Both the position numbers and the translations under genes were made by a program. Source: an uncultured Roseibium sp. (lineage in GTDB: Bacteria; Pseudomonadota; Alphaproteobacteria; Rhizobiales; Stappiaceae). Taken from it: a DNA stretch of 64,000 bases. Shown piece after piece: positions 17,535-25,946 of the stretch. Positions within the stretch are counted from its first letter, which is position 1. The number at the start of each line of letters is the position of its first letter. The stretch covers positions 372,001 to 436,000 of the forward strand of contig NZ_OY780958.1 in assembly GCF_963675985.1 (NCBI RefSeq), given 5' to 3'. The notes under the pieces are model-generated. The model saw nothing but the letters and a program-made list of their open reading frames with translations. It made no database searches and was not told the DNA's origin.

Positions 17535-18133
17535 TGCTGCGTGGCGTGATACTGGCTCTGGGCGGGGTTTTCCTCGCCCAGAGCGCCTTTAATCAGGGCG
17601 CTTTTGCTCAGATGCCGGCCGGCGACCCGGCTGCGGGTCGCAAGAAGGCGAACATGTGCCGGACCTGTCACGGGATCGAGGGACTGGCCAAGATCCCGAT
17701 CGCGCCGAACATCGGCGGCGAGCCTGCATCCTATATCACCCGACAACTCATTGCCTTCCGCTCAGGCGCACGCACCCACGAAATGATGAGCGTCGTTGCC
17801 AAGTCCCTCGACGACCAGACGATCGCCGACGTCGCGGCCTGGTATGCGTTGCAGAAGGCAGCCGCAAGCCTGCCCGCGGGCAAGACGGACGCGCAAGCGC
17901 CGGAAACCTGTGTCGCCTGCCACGGGGCAGAGGGTATCGCGACCATGGAGGATGCGCCCAATCTCGCCGGCGAAACGGTGATGTATCTCGATACCCAGCT
18001 CAAGGCGTTCAGAGGCGGTAAACGCACCCATGAAATCATGTCGGACATCGCGGCCGATCTCAGCGACGACGACATCCGGACGCTTGCCGAATGGTACTCC
18101 GGGATCAAGCTTAAGATCGAAAAGGCTAAGTAG
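17534..18133 (+). CDS. Periplasmic dihaem cytochrome c (c4-like)
   Basis: A 199-residue protein with a signal peptide ending near AFAQ and two haem-binding CxxCH motifs (CRTCH and CVACH) about 100 residues apart, one in each of two similar halves. Each half carries a later HEMM or HEIM segment that can supply the axial Met. This is the layout of cytochrome c4-type electron carriers. ATG overlaps the TGA stop of the preceding gene by one base (TGATG), so the two are translationally coupled and the cytochrome is the probable acceptor for the dehydrogenases of the operon. Confidence 0.87.
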   Translation: MLRGVILALGGVFLAQSAFNQGAFAQMPAGDPAAGRKKANMCRTCHGIEGLAKIPIAPNIGGEPASYITRQLIAFRSGARTHEMMSVVAKSLDDQTIADVAAWYALQKAAASLPAGKTDAQAPETCVACHGAEGIATMEDAPNLAGETVMYLDTQLKAFRGGKRTHEIMSDIAADLSDDDIRTLAEWYSGIKLKIEKAK

Positions 18134-18416
18134 GGTCTGCTCCTTTGGCCCTGATGGTCTGATCCACAGGATTTGAACCTCCCCCGCAGCCCAACCTGCC
18201 TTGGTTCATGTACGAAACGGAAAGGTTTTGTGCGTGTTCCGGGGCTCTTTTTTTCAGATGTTCGAACCGGCTGGAAACGTCCCCGACGCGGAGCCGGTTC
18301 ACAAACCGTTTTTGCGCTTTCCAAGCGGCTCGATTACGTATTTATGATTCAGGTCTGCGGAGTGGCCGGCCAGAACCGGGCGCTCGATGTGACTTGGTCA
18401 ACGGGAACGGGAAGGC
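18134..18416. other. Intergenic region with inverted repeat and tRNA-end-like patch
   Basis: The 283-bp gap after the cytochrome gene contains no supported gene. Inverted arms GAACCGGCT (18264-18272) and AGCCGGTTC (18292-18300) form a 9-bp stem with a 19-base loop and no T-run. On the minus strand the patch at about 18155-18180 looks like a tRNA T-arm and CCA end, but no matching 5' acceptor strand was found. Either the operon terminates here or the rim genes start from a promoter here. Confidence 0.35.
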
Positions 18417-18899
18417 ATGAAATCCGCTGAAAGCAAATCGTCTCGGCCACCCGCGGATGTGATCGGCTGGCGTGAAGTCGTCGCCCTGCCGGACCTCGAT
18501 TTGCCTCTGATCCGGGCGAAGATCGATACAGGCGCCCGTACATCCGCCTTGCATGCGGAGGATCAGGAGCTTTACGATAGGGCCGGAAAGACCTGGGTGC
18601 GGTTCCGTCTGCCCGGTTCGCGTTATCACCGCGATATGCAGGTGGACGTTCCCGTTTTGGATACGCGGGACATCAAGAACACGAGCGGTGTGCCCGAACA
18701 GCGGCTTGTCATAGAAACTTTGCTGATTCTCGGGCACCATCACTGGCATGTGGAAGTCTCCCTGGCCAACCGGGAGAACATGGGCTTCGACATGATCCTG
18801 GGGCGAACAGCAATCCGCCGCCGCAATGTCCTGGTCGATCCGGGCCGGTCCTTTCTGGCCGGCGATCCGGTGTTGCCCGGGTCATCGACGCAAAAATGA
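18417..18899 (+). CDS. rimB: RimB-like retropepsin-type protease (family often called ATP-dependent zinc protease)
   Basis: A 160-residue soluble protein of the RimK/LysX-associated protease family. IGWREVVALPDLDLPLIRAKID leads to the retropepsin-like active-site motif DTGART (about residues 41-46), and later MGFDMILGRTAI matches the second conserved block. RimB from Pseudomonas is reported to cleave glutamate-modified ribosomal protein S6 and thus oppose RimK; the adjacent rimK gene at 18998 supports the same role here. A third gene for an aspartoacylase-like deacylase follows. The 283 bp upstream leave room for a promoter. The older name 'zinc protease' is not supported by a metal motif. 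Confidence 0.8.
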   Translation: MKSAESKSSRPPADVIGWREVVALPDLDLPLIRAKIDTGARTSALHAEDQELYDRAGKTWVRFRLPGSRYHRDMQVDVPVLDTRDIKNTSGVPEQRLVIETLLILGHHHWHVEVSLANRENMGFDMILGRTAIRRRNVLVDPGRSFLAGDPVLPGSSTQK

Positions 18900-18997
18900 C
18901 TTTGCGTCACAGCTTCGGGTCCTGACGTCGAAGACGGCGTTTCGGCAGCCATATGGCCGGTAGACCGGCCGCAATTCATCCCGATCGGAGGTAACTC

Positions 18998-19903
18998 ATG
19001 AAAATCGCAATGCTGGCGCGGAATGCGGATCTGTATTCTCACAAACGTCTGAAGCAAGCCGCCGAGGATCGGGGCCTGCAGCTCGACATCATCAATACCT
19101 TGCGGTGTTACATGAACATCGCCTCGCGTCGACCGGAGATCTATTACAACGGGGAGAAGCTCGTTGGTTATGATGCGGTTATTCCGCGTATCGGCGCTTC
19201 GATCACCTTTTACGGCCTGGCCATTCTCCGTCAGTTCGAAATGATGGGCGTCTATCCGCTCAACGAGTCCGTCGCCATCGGCCGGTCGCGCGACAAGTTG
19301 CGGTCCCTGCAGCTTCTGGCGCGTGACGGGATCGGCCTGCCGGTGACGACCTTCGCCCATGATCCGAAGATGACGGAAGAGGTCCTGAAGGTGGCCGGCG
19401 GTGCTCCGGTGGTGATCAAGCTCCTGGAGGGCACCCAGGGTATCGGTGTCGTTCTGGCGGATACGGAACGCTCAGCCAAGTCGGTGATCGAGGCCTTCCG
19501 CGGCGCCAATGTGAACATCCTCGTCCAGGAGTTCATCAAGGAGGCGGGCGGTACCGATATTCGCGCCCTCGTCGTGGGCGGCAAGGTCATCGCATCCATG
19601 AAGCGGACCGGCGCGGAGGGCGAATTCCGCTCCAATCTGCACCGTGGCGGCAGCGCGGCAGCGATCCGGATTTCCCCTGAGGAACGCTCGACCGCGATCC
19701 GGGCGGCGAAAGCCATGGGGCTGAACGTTTGCGGGGTCGACATGCTGCGGTCCAATCACGGGCCGGTGGTGATGGAAGTGAATTCCTCTCCGGGTCTGGA
19801 AGGCGTGGAGAACGCGACGGGAATCGATGTCGCGGGCAAGATCATCGAATTTCTGATGAAACACGCCACGGCCGGAAAGACGAAAACCAAGGGCAAGGGT
19901 TAG
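18998..19903 (+). CDS. rimK: Ribosomal protein S6--L-glutamate ligase RimK
   Basis: A 301-residue ATP-grasp enzyme that adds glutamate residues to the C-terminus of ribosomal protein S6. Length and sequence match RimK closely: MKIAMLARNADLYSHKRLKQA at the N-terminus, PRIGASITFYGLAILRQFEMMG, VVIKLLEGTQGIGVVLADT for nucleotide binding, and VVMEVNSSPGLEG for the metal-binding end of ATP-grasp. GGAGG precedes ATG at 18998. It sits between rimB and an aspartoacylase-like gene that begins five bases after its stop, so the three probably form one unit controlling a reversible glutamate modification. Confidence 0.9.
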   Translation: MKIAMLARNADLYSHKRLKQAAEDRGLQLDIINTLRCYMNIASRRPEIYYNGEKLVGYDAVIPRIGASITFYGLAILRQFEMMGVYPLNESVAIGRSRDKLRSLQLLARDGIGLPVTTFAHDPKMTEEVLKVAGGAPVVIKLLEGTQGIGVVLADTERSAKSVIEAFRGANVNILVQEFIKEAGGTDIRALVVGGKVIASMKRTGAEGEFRSNLHRGGSAAAIRISPEERSTAIRAAKAMGLNVCGVDMLRSNHGPVVMEVNSSPGLEGVENATGIDVAGKIIEFLMKHATAGKTKTKGKG

Positions 19904-19907
19904 GACC

Positions 19908-20951
19908 GTGGACGATCGCAGAGCCTTCGAGATCGGCCGTTTCAAGGTTGCGCCGGGCGCCCGCAAGACCGTGGATCTCCCGGTCAGTGTCCTGTCGGAC
20001 CACACGCCGGTGACGATGTCGGTTCACGTCATCCATGGACGGCGTCCGGGACCGGTGGTTTTCGTCAGTGCCGCGATCCATGGCGACGAGGTGATCGGTG
20101 TTGAAATCGCCCGCCGGGTTTTGCGCGCGCCGAACCTCGATACGCTCAAAGGCACCTTGCTGGTTATTCCGATCGTGAATGCCTTCGGGTTTCACAACCG
20201 CTCCAGGTATCTGCCCGACAGGCGCGATCTCAACCGTTCTTTTCCCGGCAGCGAACGGGGATCCCTGGCAAGCCGTCTGGCAAATCTGTTCATGACCGAG
20301 GTCGTGTGCAGGGCCGATCTCGGTATCGATCTGCATTCGGCGGCCATTCACCGGACCAATCTGCCGCAGATCCGCGTTTCTCCGTCCAGGGATGAAACCA
20401 TGGACCTGGCCGAAGCGTTCGGAGCACCGGTCATCTTGACGTCGAAGCTTCGTGAAGGCTCCTTGCGCGAAACCGCCCAGAAAAAGGGAGTCGATATTCT
20501 GCTCTATGAGGCGGGCGAGGGGCTTCGGTTCGATGAAATGGCGATCCGGGCCGGCGTTTCGGGCACTTTGCGCGTGCTGCGCAAGCTTGGCATGATCTCG
20601 GCAAAGGGCCTCACCAAGCCCAAGGTGGCGTCGATACGGACGTCGTCCAGTTCCTGGGTGAGGGCGTCGGCCGGCGGTTTGCTCCGGCCGTTCAAGTCGA
20701 TCGGGGACGTGGTCGAACGCGACGAGCTTCTGGGCATCGTCTCCGATCCTTTCGGCGAGGTGGAAAAGGAAATTGTCGCTCCGGACGGCGGCTTGATCAT
20801 CGGACGCACCAACTTGCCGACGATCTATGAAGGCGATGGCCTGTTTCACATTGCCGAGATCCGAAAGCACCATGATCCGGCCGGAACCGTTGACAGTCTT
20901 GCCTCCCAACACATAGCCGATCCACTTTTCGACGAGGATGAAATCATATGA
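19908..20951 (+). CDS. Succinylglutamate desuccinylase/aspartoacylase-family zinc enzyme
   Basis: A 347-residue deacylase-like protein of the M14 zinc carboxypeptidase fold. The metal motif HGDE (SAAIHGDEVIGVEIAR, about residues 62-77) and the third ligand His in DLGIDLHSAA are intact; DLNRSFPG binds substrate in AspA/AstE. The start is GTG at 19908, five bases after rimK. The same gene order occurs behind rimK in other proteobacteria, which suggests a role in removing or trimming an acyl or glutamyl group rather than in arginine catabolism. The C-terminal beta-rich domain (GDVVERDELLGIVSDPFGE) is typical of this subgroup. Confidence 0.8.
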   Translation: MDDRRAFEIGRFKVAPGARKTVDLPVSVLSDHTPVTMSVHVIHGRRPGPVVFVSAAIHGDEVIGVEIARRVLRAPNLDTLKGTLLVIPIVNAFGFHNRSRYLPDRRDLNRSFPGSERGSLASRLANLFMTEVVCRADLGIDLHSAAIHRTNLPQIRVSPSRDETMDLAEAFGAPVILTSKLREGSLRETAQKKGVDILLYEAGEGLRFDEMAIRAGVSGTLRVLRKLGMISAKGLTKPKVASIRTSSSSWVRASAGGLLRPFKSIGDVVERDELLGIVSDPFGEVEKEIVAPDGGLIIGRTNLPTIYEGDGLFHIAEIRKHHDPAGTVDSLASQHIADPLFDEDEII

Positions 20952-20959
20952 TTTTCAGG

Positions 20960-20981
20960 CTTTGGAAATTTTGTTCCAAAG
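20960..20981. promoter_or_regulatory. Inverted repeat between the rim operon and the CoxL-like gene
   Basis: CTTTGGAA (20960-20967) and TTCCAAAG (20974-20981) are perfect 8-bp arms around a six-base spacer (ATTTTG). It lies nine bases after the stop at 20951 and 136 bp before the next start. It could be a weak terminator or an operator; there is no T-run. Confidence 0.4.
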
Positions 20982-21116
20982 GTTTGAAACTCCTTTGCTT
21001 CACCCCTCTGGAACTGAACGGTCAGAGCCGTTAAGCTCCGCCCAAATCGTCGCCCGTCTCTCCCGAGCACCTCCTTTCCAGGGCGGCCCAGATCACGTTA
21101 TCAAGGACGTAGCCAG

Positions 21117-23420
21117 ATGAACCAGATGGTCCCAGCCAAGTTCGGTATCGGTGCGCCGGTCCGGCGTAAGGAAGATGCAACCCTGATCACCGGCCATGGC
21201 CATTTCACCGACGACTTTGCGCCGGAGGGCTGCCAACATGCCTATGTGCTGCGCTCGGCCATGGCGCATGCGAAGATTTCCCTGTCGGGGCTGGATGACG
21301 CCCGCGCGTTTCCGGGGGGTTCGCTGATCCTGACAGCTGAAGATATTCAGGATCTGAAGACCATGCCGACAAAGGCGGTGATGAAGCAGATCGACGGGAC
21401 CATGCACAAGTGCCCGCCTCAGCCGGTGCTGTGCGGCGACGAGGTCCGTTTCGTGGGCGATGCGATTGCCTTCGTCGTTGCCGACAGCGCCGAGACGGCG
21501 AAATCCGCCGCCGAACTGATCGAGGTCGATTACGAGCCGCTCGACGTCGTTGTCGGGATCGAGGAAGCCCTTGCCGATGGTGCGCCGCTGGTCTGGCCGG
21601 AGTTCGGCACCAACAAGGCCTTCACGCTCGGCCATGGCGATGCGGACAAATGCGCCGCGGCCTTCGAGAAGGCGGCCCATGTCACCACAATCAAGGTCGT
21701 CAACAACAGGCTCGTTGCCAACTATATGGAACCCCGTGGCTGCATCTGCGAATACGATGCGGAGACGGAACGCTATACGCTGACATCGGGAACCCAGGGC
21801 GGTCACGGCACACGTGACGTGATCTGCGGCGACATCCTCGGGATCGATCCGTCGCGTCTTCGCGTGGTGACGCCGGATGTGGGCGGCGGTTTTGGCACCA
21901 AGATGTTCGTCTACCGCGAGTATCCGCTCTGCCTTGTGGCCGCCGAGCGCCTTGGCAAGCCGGTGAAATGGATAGGCGAACGCACGGAGCATTTCGTCAC
22001 CGATGCCCACGGCCGGGACAATGTCACCACCGCTGAGCTGGCGATGGACGAGAACCATAAGATCCTTGGTCTCAAGATCGATGTGCTTGCCTCCATGGGC
22101 GCTTATCTGCACCAGTTCGGGCCCTATATCCCGTACGTGGGTACGTCCATGTCGACCGGGCTCTACGATGTGCCGGCGCTCGCCGTGACGGCGACCGGGG
22201 TCTATGACAACACGGTTCCGACCGATGCTTACCGAGGCGCGGGTCGGCCGGAAGCCGCCTATCTGATCGAGCGGCTGATCGAAAAGGCCGGGATTGAAAC
22301 CGGTCTCGGCTCGGCGGAAATCCGGCGCCGCAACTTCGTGCCGTCGGAAAACCTGCCCTATACCACCGCGACGGGCCGGCTGTACGACACCGGCGACTTC
22401 GCCGGACACATGGACAAGGCGATGGCGGAAGCCGACTGGGACGGCTTCAAGGCGCGCCAGGAAAAAAGCGCTGCCGAAGGCAAGTACCGCGGCATCGGCA
22501 TGTGCAGCTACATCGAGGCCTGCGCCTTCCCGGGCAGCGAGGAAGCCACGGTCGAACTCAACGACAACGGTACGGTCACGCTTCTGATCGGCACCCAGAC
22601 CAACGGCCAGGGACATGCGACCGCCTACGGCCAGGTGATCGCCGACCAGCTCGGCCTCGACCTGGAGCATATCGAAGTGATCCAGGGCGACACCGACCGC
22701 GTCCGCAAGGGCGGTGGAACGGGCGGCTCGCGCTCCATTCCGCTCGGTATGCCTTCGGTCAACGGGGCATCCAAGATCCTGGTCCAGAAGATCAAGGAAC
22801 AGGCCGCGCAGCAGCTCGAAACGGGCACGGATGACCTTGAGCTCGTCGACGGCAATGTGCGGGTCGTCGGCACGGATCGTCAGGTCACCCTGGCGGAAGT
22901 CGCCGCCCAGGCACCGGAAAAGCTGTCCGGGCGCGACGAGGTGAAGCAGGTGGAAGCGACCTATCCCAACGGCACCCATATCGCCGAACTGGAAGTCGAT
23001 CCGGAAACCGGCGATGTGACCCTCGAAAACTACGTCATTGTCGACGATTTCGGCGTGACGGTGAACCCGATCCTTCTGGAAGGGCAGGTCCATGGCGGCG
23101 CAGCCCAGGCCATCAGCCAGGCGCTCTGCGAAAACACGGTCTATGACGAGGATGGTCAGCTGCTGTCGGCCTCGCTCATGGACTACAAGCTGATCCGGGC
23201 CGCCGATCTGCCCAATTTCAACTTCCAGACAAAGAACGTGCCGTCGACCACCAACGCACTTGGCATCAAGGGTGCGGGCGAGGCCGGCACCATCGGCGGC
23301 TGCGCATCGGTCATGAATGCACTGCAGATGGCGCTTCGCGACGGTGCCGGAGTTGCGCATATCGACATGCCGGCAACGCCGCTGCGCATCTGGGAAGCGA
23401 TTCAGGCTGCGAAAGGCTGA
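21117..23420 (+). CDS. Orphan xanthine dehydrogenase/CoxL-like molybdopterin-binding subunit (form II type)
   Basis: A 767-residue catalytic subunit of the xanthine oxidase family. RRKEDATLITGHGHFTDD opens the N-terminal hammerhead domain; GGFGTKMFVYREY and TDAYRGAGRPEAAYLIERL (about residues 360-385) line the molybdenum site; GGTGGSRS and GIKGAGEAGTIGG lie toward the C-terminus with the catalytic Glu of GEAGT. The AYRGAGR motif marks form II CO-dehydrogenase-like enzymes, whereas true CO oxidisers have AYRCSFR, so CO is an unlikely substrate. The iron-sulfur (CoxS) and FAD (CoxM) subunits normally encoded alongside are missing here. Substrate unknown. Confidence 0.88.
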   Translation: MNQMVPAKFGIGAPVRRKEDATLITGHGHFTDDFAPEGCQHAYVLRSAMAHAKISLSGLDDARAFPGGSLILTAEDIQDLKTMPTKAVMKQIDGTMHKCPPQPVLCGDEVRFVGDAIAFVVADSAETAKSAAELIEVDYEPLDVVVGIEEALADGAPLVWPEFGTNKAFTLGHGDADKCAAAFEKAAHVTTIKVVNNRLVANYMEPRGCICEYDAETERYTLTSGTQGGHGTRDVICGDILGIDPSRLRVVTPDVGGGFGTKMFVYREYPLCLVAAERLGKPVKWIGERTEHFVTDAHGRDNVTTAELAMDENHKILGLKIDVLASMGAYLHQFGPYIPYVGTSMSTGLYDVPALAVTATGVYDNTVPTDAYRGAGRPEAAYLIERLIEKAGIETGLGSAEIRRRNFVPSENLPYTTATGRLYDTGDFAGHMDKAMAEADWDGFKARQEKSAAEGKYRGIGMCSYIEACAFPGSEEATVELNDNGTVTLLIGTQTNGQGHATAYGQVIADQLGLDLEHIEVIQGDTDRVRKGGGTGGSRSIPLGMPSVNGASKILVQKIKEQAAQQLETGTDDLELVDGNVRVVGTDRQVTLAEVAAQAPEKLSGRDEVKQVEATYPNGTHIAELEVDPETGDVTLENYVIVDDFGVTVNPILLEGQVHGGAAQAISQALCENTVYDEDGQLLSASLMDYKLIRAADLPNFNFQTKNVPSTTNALGIKGAGEAGTIGGCASVMNALQMALRDGAGVAHIDMPATPLRIWEAIQAAKG

Positions 23421-23444
23421 TCGTCGTTTTTCCGACAATGCTCC

Positions 23445-23472
23445 AAGGGCGGCCTGGTGCCGCCCTTTTTTT
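23445..23472 (+). terminator. Rho-independent terminator after the CoxL-like gene
   Basis: A 9-bp stem AAGGGCGGC/GCCGCCCTT (23445-23453 and 23459-23467) with a five-base loop is followed by a run of T residues through 23472. It lies 24 bp past the stop codon at 23420. Confidence 0.85.
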
Positions 23473-23658
23473 GCCCGGCAGATGGATTGAAAGACCGAAA
23501 ACGCCAACCAGCCATATCCTCGTGGAGAATGGAGACAGCGCGTCGGAAGACAGTGCCCGTAAGGCACATACGGTCTGTTAGGACAAATGTGCTAGAAAAT
23601 CCGGAATGCGTGCGGGGGGGCACAAAATCGAGTAATCCGGATCCGGCTGGAAAGTCGT

Positions 23659-25737
23659 ATGTTTTCTTTGTTTTCAAGCATTGCGGTTGAGCACGAGTAT
23701 CGTTTTATCGGTTTTGCTGCGTTTGTCTGCGTCATCGGTTCTTTCCTCACCCTGAGCATTTTTTCCAGGACCAGAAGATGCGCCGGATTCCGCCGGTATC
23801 TTTGGCTGCTGCTGGCCGGGCTGGTGGGCGGCTGCACCATCTGGACCACTCACTTTGCGGCCATGCTCGGCTATCACGCGCCGTTCGAGCGGACGTTCGA
23901 ACCGGTTCTGACCCTGTTGTCCCTGGCGGCCGCCATCGGATCCACAAGCTTCAGCTTCTTCGTCGCCAGCCGGTCGGACAGTCGGTTGATGATCGGGCTT
24001 GGGGGACTTCTGTTCGGTCTCGGCTCGGCCGCCATGCACTACATCGGCATATCGGCTTATCTGGTTCCGGGATTTATCCAGTGGGACACGAGCTTCGTTG
24101 TGGCTTCGGTGGTTGTCGGTGGCCTGTTTGGAGCGGCAACAACCCTGGTTCTTGCGGAATACGGTAAGCGCATAGGATTATGGGCCGCGACGGCGATGAT
24201 GGTTCTTGGCATCGTTGCCCTGCATTTCATCGGCATGGCAGCAATGACTTTCGTGCCACTCAGTGGCATAGACGTGCCGCCCCAGGCCGTCTCGGACGAT
24301 GTCATGCTGGCGGCCGTCGTCGGCATGACCACGATCATTATCGTGGTCGTCGGAACGGCGTTCCTCATCGACCAGCGGAGCATGGCTGAGGCCGCGACCA
24401 CCTATCGACACCTTGCGCTGCATGATCCGATGACCGGGATGCCGAATCGTTCCTTCCTGAAAAAAAGGATAGAGGAAGGCCTCGAGGCTATCAGTGGCGG
24501 CTCAACCCGGCTTGCCGTGGTTTCCATTGATCTGGATCGTTTCAAGGATATCAACGATCTCCACGGACAGATGGCGGGAGACACTCTCCTGCAAAACATC
24601 TCCGGACGGTTGCAGGCCGCTTTGGCCGAAGACGAATTCATGGCCCGCAATGACGGCGATGAATTCGTGGCAGTCAAACGGATTGCGGACGATGACCGGC
24701 AGGCGATGGAATTCGCCAGTCGGGTCCGGCGCCAGCTGGATTCGCCTTTCTATTGGAATGGCGAGACGATCAGTATCGCCAGCAGCACCGGCATTTCCCT
24801 GGCCCCGCGTGACGGATGCGACGCACATGATCTCATCGCGCGCGCCGGGCAGGCCGCTTATCGCGCCAAGATGAACGGCGGCGACCGGGTCGTTTTTTAT
24901 GAAACGACCATGGAGCAAACGTGCAGAATTCGCGCGTCGATCGCCATGGATCTGAAGTCTGCAATCGCAAACCGGGAGCTGGAACTTTACTATCAGCCCC
25001 AGAACGATACCAGGACACGCCGGTTGAAGGGCTTCGAGGCGCTGGTCCGCTGGAACCATCCGAAGAAGGGGCTCATTCCTCCCTCGGATTTCATCCCGGT
25101 CGCGGAGGAAACCGACCTCATCCTGGATATCGGCGCATGGGTTCTGGAAACCGCCTGCCGGACGGCCGCGACCTGGCCCGGGGAATTTACTGTCGCTGTC
25201 AACGTCTCAGCCCGCCAGTTGGCCCAGGAGACCCTGCCGCATCAGGTTGCGGGCGTGCTGGCGCGAACCGGGTTGTTTCCCGGTCGTCTTGAGATCGAAC
25301 TGACGGAAAGCGGGCTGATCGCGGATCAGGAACATGCGCTCAAGATCGTTCAGGCGCTCAAGGAGCTTGGCGTCAGTGTTGCCATGGATGACTTCGGTAC
25401 CGGTTATTCCTCGCTTTCGACCCTGCAGAATTTTCCGTTCGACAAGATCAAGATCGACCGGGAATTCGTCAGAAGCCTGACGTCGAACCCGCAGGCAATC
25501 GCGATCGTCAAGTCGACGCTTCTGCTCGGTTCCAGCCTGAATATTCCGGTTCTCGCCGAGGGGGTGGAGACGGAGGACCAGCTGTCCTTCCTGGACGCCG
25601 AGGGTTGCCAGTCGGTCCAGGGGTTTCTGTTCGGTCGGCCGCTCCGGCGTGAGCAGTGCGAGGACCTGATCCGGGAGGAAATGCAGGGACGACTGTCCCT
25701 CCCGCTGGCATTTGCGACCAAGGCAGGCGTGCGTTGA
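23659..25737 (+). CDS. MHYT-GGDEF-EAL cyclic-di-GMP signalling protein with degenerate GGDEF
   Basis: A 692-residue inner-membrane protein. The first 240 residues hold seven membrane helices of an MHYT sensor, with motifs THFAAMLGY, AMHYIGI and ALHFIGM that may bind copper or gas. A GGDEF domain follows, but its signature is DGDEF (residues 332-336), so the first Gly is Asp and cyclase activity is doubtful. The EAL domain (Glu460-Leu462 in GFEALVRW, with DDFGTGYSSL and later VLAEGVETEDQ) keeps the residues for phosphodiesterase activity. It therefore probably degrades c-di-GMP, with the GGDEF part acting as a GTP-binding regulator. It stands alone. Confidence 0.9.
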   Translation: MFSLFSSIAVEHEYRFIGFAAFVCVIGSFLTLSIFSRTRRCAGFRRYLWLLLAGLVGGCTIWTTHFAAMLGYHAPFERTFEPVLTLLSLAAAIGSTSFSFFVASRSDSRLMIGLGGLLFGLGSAAMHYIGISAYLVPGFIQWDTSFVVASVVVGGLFGAATTLVLAEYGKRIGLWAATAMMVLGIVALHFIGMAAMTFVPLSGIDVPPQAVSDDVMLAAVVGMTTIIIVVVGTAFLIDQRSMAEAATTYRHLALHDPMTGMPNRSFLKKRIEEGLEAISGGSTRLAVVSIDLDRFKDINDLHGQMAGDTLLQNISGRLQAALAEDEFMARNDGDEFVAVKRIADDDRQAMEFASRVRRQLDSPFYWNGETISIASSTGISLAPRDGCDAHDLIARAGQAAYRAKMNGGDRVVFYETTMEQTCRIRASIAMDLKSAIANRELELYYQPQNDTRTRRLKGFEALVRWNHPKKGLIPPSDFIPVAEETDLILDIGAWVLETACRTAATWPGEFTVAVNVSARQLAQETLPHQVAGVLARTGLFPGRLEIELTESGLIADQEHALKIVQALKELGVSVAMDDFGTGYSSLSTLQNFPFDKIKIDREFVRSLTSNPQAIAIVKSTLLLGSSLNIPVLAEGVETEDQLSFLDAEGCQSVQGFLFGRPLRREQCEDLIREEMQGRLSLPLAFATKAGVR

Positions 25738-25946
25738 TTTTTCTGGAATCGGGCCTATTGTCGCCCTTGTAACCATATTTTGCCGCTTTCCACCCGTATT
25801 CGCCTTGCCGTCCCCCAATGATGGGACTTCTGAACGGCCTGTTCCCGGGCTGGTTTCCGGTATTCTCAAACGACAGAGCGGCTTGTCAGGGCCCGGCGCC
25901 CCGCTCTGTCTTTTCCTATCAGCGCCGGCCCCTTAGGACGTGATCC

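Noticed and set aside
18155..18180. Possible minus-strand tRNA
   Set aside because: Only a T-arm-like and CCA-like end is seen. There is no D-arm, anticodon arm or matching 5' acceptor strand upstream.
21117..23420. True aerobic CO dehydrogenase large subunit
   Set aside because: The active-site loop is AYRGAGR, not AYRCSFR, and the small and medium subunits are missing.
21093..23567. Long open frame of 824 codons on the minus strand opposite the CoxL-like gene
   Set aside because: It is antisense to a gene with clear family motifs, and its residues (many Arg, His, Asp, Gly without a domain pattern) are those of a GC-rich shadow.
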